In this document: in pieces, positions 4,838 through 5,839 of the stretch
How positions within the stretch are numbered: position 1 is the stretch's first letter
Layout: the number at the start of each line of letters is the position of its first letter
Notes under the pieces: model-generated
Databases searched by the model: none
What the model was told of the DNA's origin: nothing
What the model saw: the letters and a program-made list of their open reading frames with translations, nothing else
From: Deltaproteobacteria bacterium
Lineage (GTDB): Bacteria > Desulfobacterota > Desulfobacteria > C00003060 > C00003106
Direction: 5' to 3'
NCBI GenBank assembly: GCA_019314005.1
Contig: JAFDAE010000161.1
Coordinates: forward strand, 1-5,839
Length of the DNA stretch: 5,839 bases
Made by a program: the position numbers and the translations under genes

Positions 4838-5831
4838 TTGAGGCAAAGTTTATCCAAGAAAGTGGTTTTTATCAGCATAGCCGTCACGGCGGGGATGATG
4901 CTTATTATATTTCTGGCATACTTAAGCCACAGGAATTTTGAAAGGTCAGTTGTTTCCCAAACACAAGAACAGCTTTTGGCGATTGCAAAGATGACCGCAG
5001 GTAGGTTGGAAGAATACATTGACGAACATTCAAAGGCATTAAAGATTCTTTTGGCAAATCCATCAGTTCAAGAAAGCCTTTATAAAGGGATGCCGCATAA
5101 AACTGACGATGTTGGGTACTGTATAGTAAAAGCCCTGTACGAAATTCATAAAGATGATGTGGATGCCCTTGCTACGCTCGATGTACATGGCATAATGCTG
5201 CACAGGCATCCTTTTGTAGAAGATAGGCCGGGAAGGGGGCATGTGGTCAAGCCGGGAGTGGCCTATGTCAAACGAGAACATAAACCATATGTTAGCCCGG
5301 TATTTTATAATAATTTAGGCAACCCCGCCATATCCATCTCAGAGCCGGTATTCTACAGGGATGAATTTGCAGGAATTGTTCGATGGATGATTCAAACGGA
5401 TACAATTTATAAACGGTTTATTGAGCCAATCAAGGTGGACGGTAAAAACCTGTAAATGGATTATAGACGCCGGAGCTATCTTATTGGCCCATGAGGAGCA
5501 GGACAAAGTCGGCCAACATTTTATGAAGGGAAAAAAGCGAGTAGTGCGTGATTATGATTGGTCAGGATTGGAAAATGTTGTTGCCCAAGCAGCGCTTGGG
5601 GAAGCAGGTGTAGAACTTTTTGCTTGTCCTAAACGCGGAAGAAGGATTGTAGCCTATGCCCCTATTCAAGCGGGAAATCAGCTATGGTCATTCGGTATTT
5701 CTGTCAGTTATTCTGAAATCGAAGCCCCCATTATTCAACACGAACGGAACATATTAGCGCTTTCAGCACTTATTATGTTGCTGTTTGGAACGGCAGCTGT
5801 TGCTGTTTTTAGGATCCGGAATAGACAATAG
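4838..5831 (+). pseudogene. Frameshifted membrane-anchored Cache-type sensor protein
   Basis: Two frames together give one protein with a periplasmic sensory domain between two membrane helices. The first frame (4838-5455, 205 codons, TTG start after AAGAGAG) has a membrane segment at residues 9-30. An extracytoplasmic domain follows, with LATLDVHGIMLHRHPF, YVSPVFYNN and ISISEPVFYRDEFAGIVRWMIQTD, ending IKVDGKNL and TAA. The continuation (from about 5457, frame of TGG ATT ATA GAC) reads WIIDAGAILLAHEEQDKVGQ, then YDWSGLENVVAQAALGEAGVE, VAYAPI and WSFGISVSYSEI, then a second membrane helix (5751-5810). This resembles dCache sensors of Desulfobacterota, in which GKxGYxWxID bridges the break. 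Loss of two bases (GKNgCKW) or gain of one would explain it. The continuous product ends at TAG only six residues after the helix, with no HAMP, kinase, cyclase or methyl-acceptor domain, so it is either a sensor-only protein or disrupted again. Sequencing error at the AAAAA run is possible. Confidence 0.72.
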
Positions 5832-5839
5832 GACCGGGC

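Overview
The window reads as a chromosomal segment of a Gram-negative anaerobe, most likely a member of Desulfobacterota (the former Deltaproteobacteria). This is inferred from the gene order trpS-scpA-scpB-rluB, the style of the ATP-grasp protein and the Cache-type sensor, and a CGCAAAG-rich dispersed repeat. I recall all of these from that group but could not search for them. No taxonomic marker settles it.

Region 1 (1-210) has no convincing gene. It holds an imperfect inverted repeat of about 110 bp built from CGCAAAG units (51-160), then a small dyad and the ribosome binding site of trpS.

Region 2 (211-3173) is a tight housekeeping operon of four overlapping genes: tryptophanyl-tRNA synthetase (with a four-cysteine motif matching [4Fe-4S] TrpRS enzymes), the condensin accessory proteins ScpA and ScpB, and an RsuA/RluB-family pseudouridine synthase. 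Every junction overlaps (1, 11 and 28 nt), so translation is probably coupled. The products serve tRNA charging, chromosome organisation and rRNA modification.

Region 3 (3170-4150) has its own promoter in front of a tRNA-Val(CAC). A RimK-like ATP-grasp protein gene follows only 22 nt after the CCA end. Its GTG start lies at the end of a tandem 10-bp repeat and has no visible Shine-Dalgarno sequence. A 15-T tract lies near the 3' end of the gene.

Region 4 (4151-4837) is AT-rich and gene-poor. It contains a diverged direct repeat that, read on the minus strand, looks like a repeated Shine-Dalgarno site; a possible small membrane protein of 70 aa; a 70-bp MITE-like element with long terminal inverted repeats and TA flanks, which supplies the end of that small ORF; and a good sigma-70-type promoter.

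Region 5 (4838-5831) is a membrane-anchored Cache-type sensory protein broken by a frameshift near 5447-5456. It ends directly after its second membrane segment, without a signalling domain.

No clearly new multi-gene system is visible. The most interesting points are the Fe-S TrpRS signature, the MITE that rewrites the end of a small ORF, the tRNA/ATP-grasp arrangement, the minus-strand repeat in 4178-4284 and the interrupted sensor.
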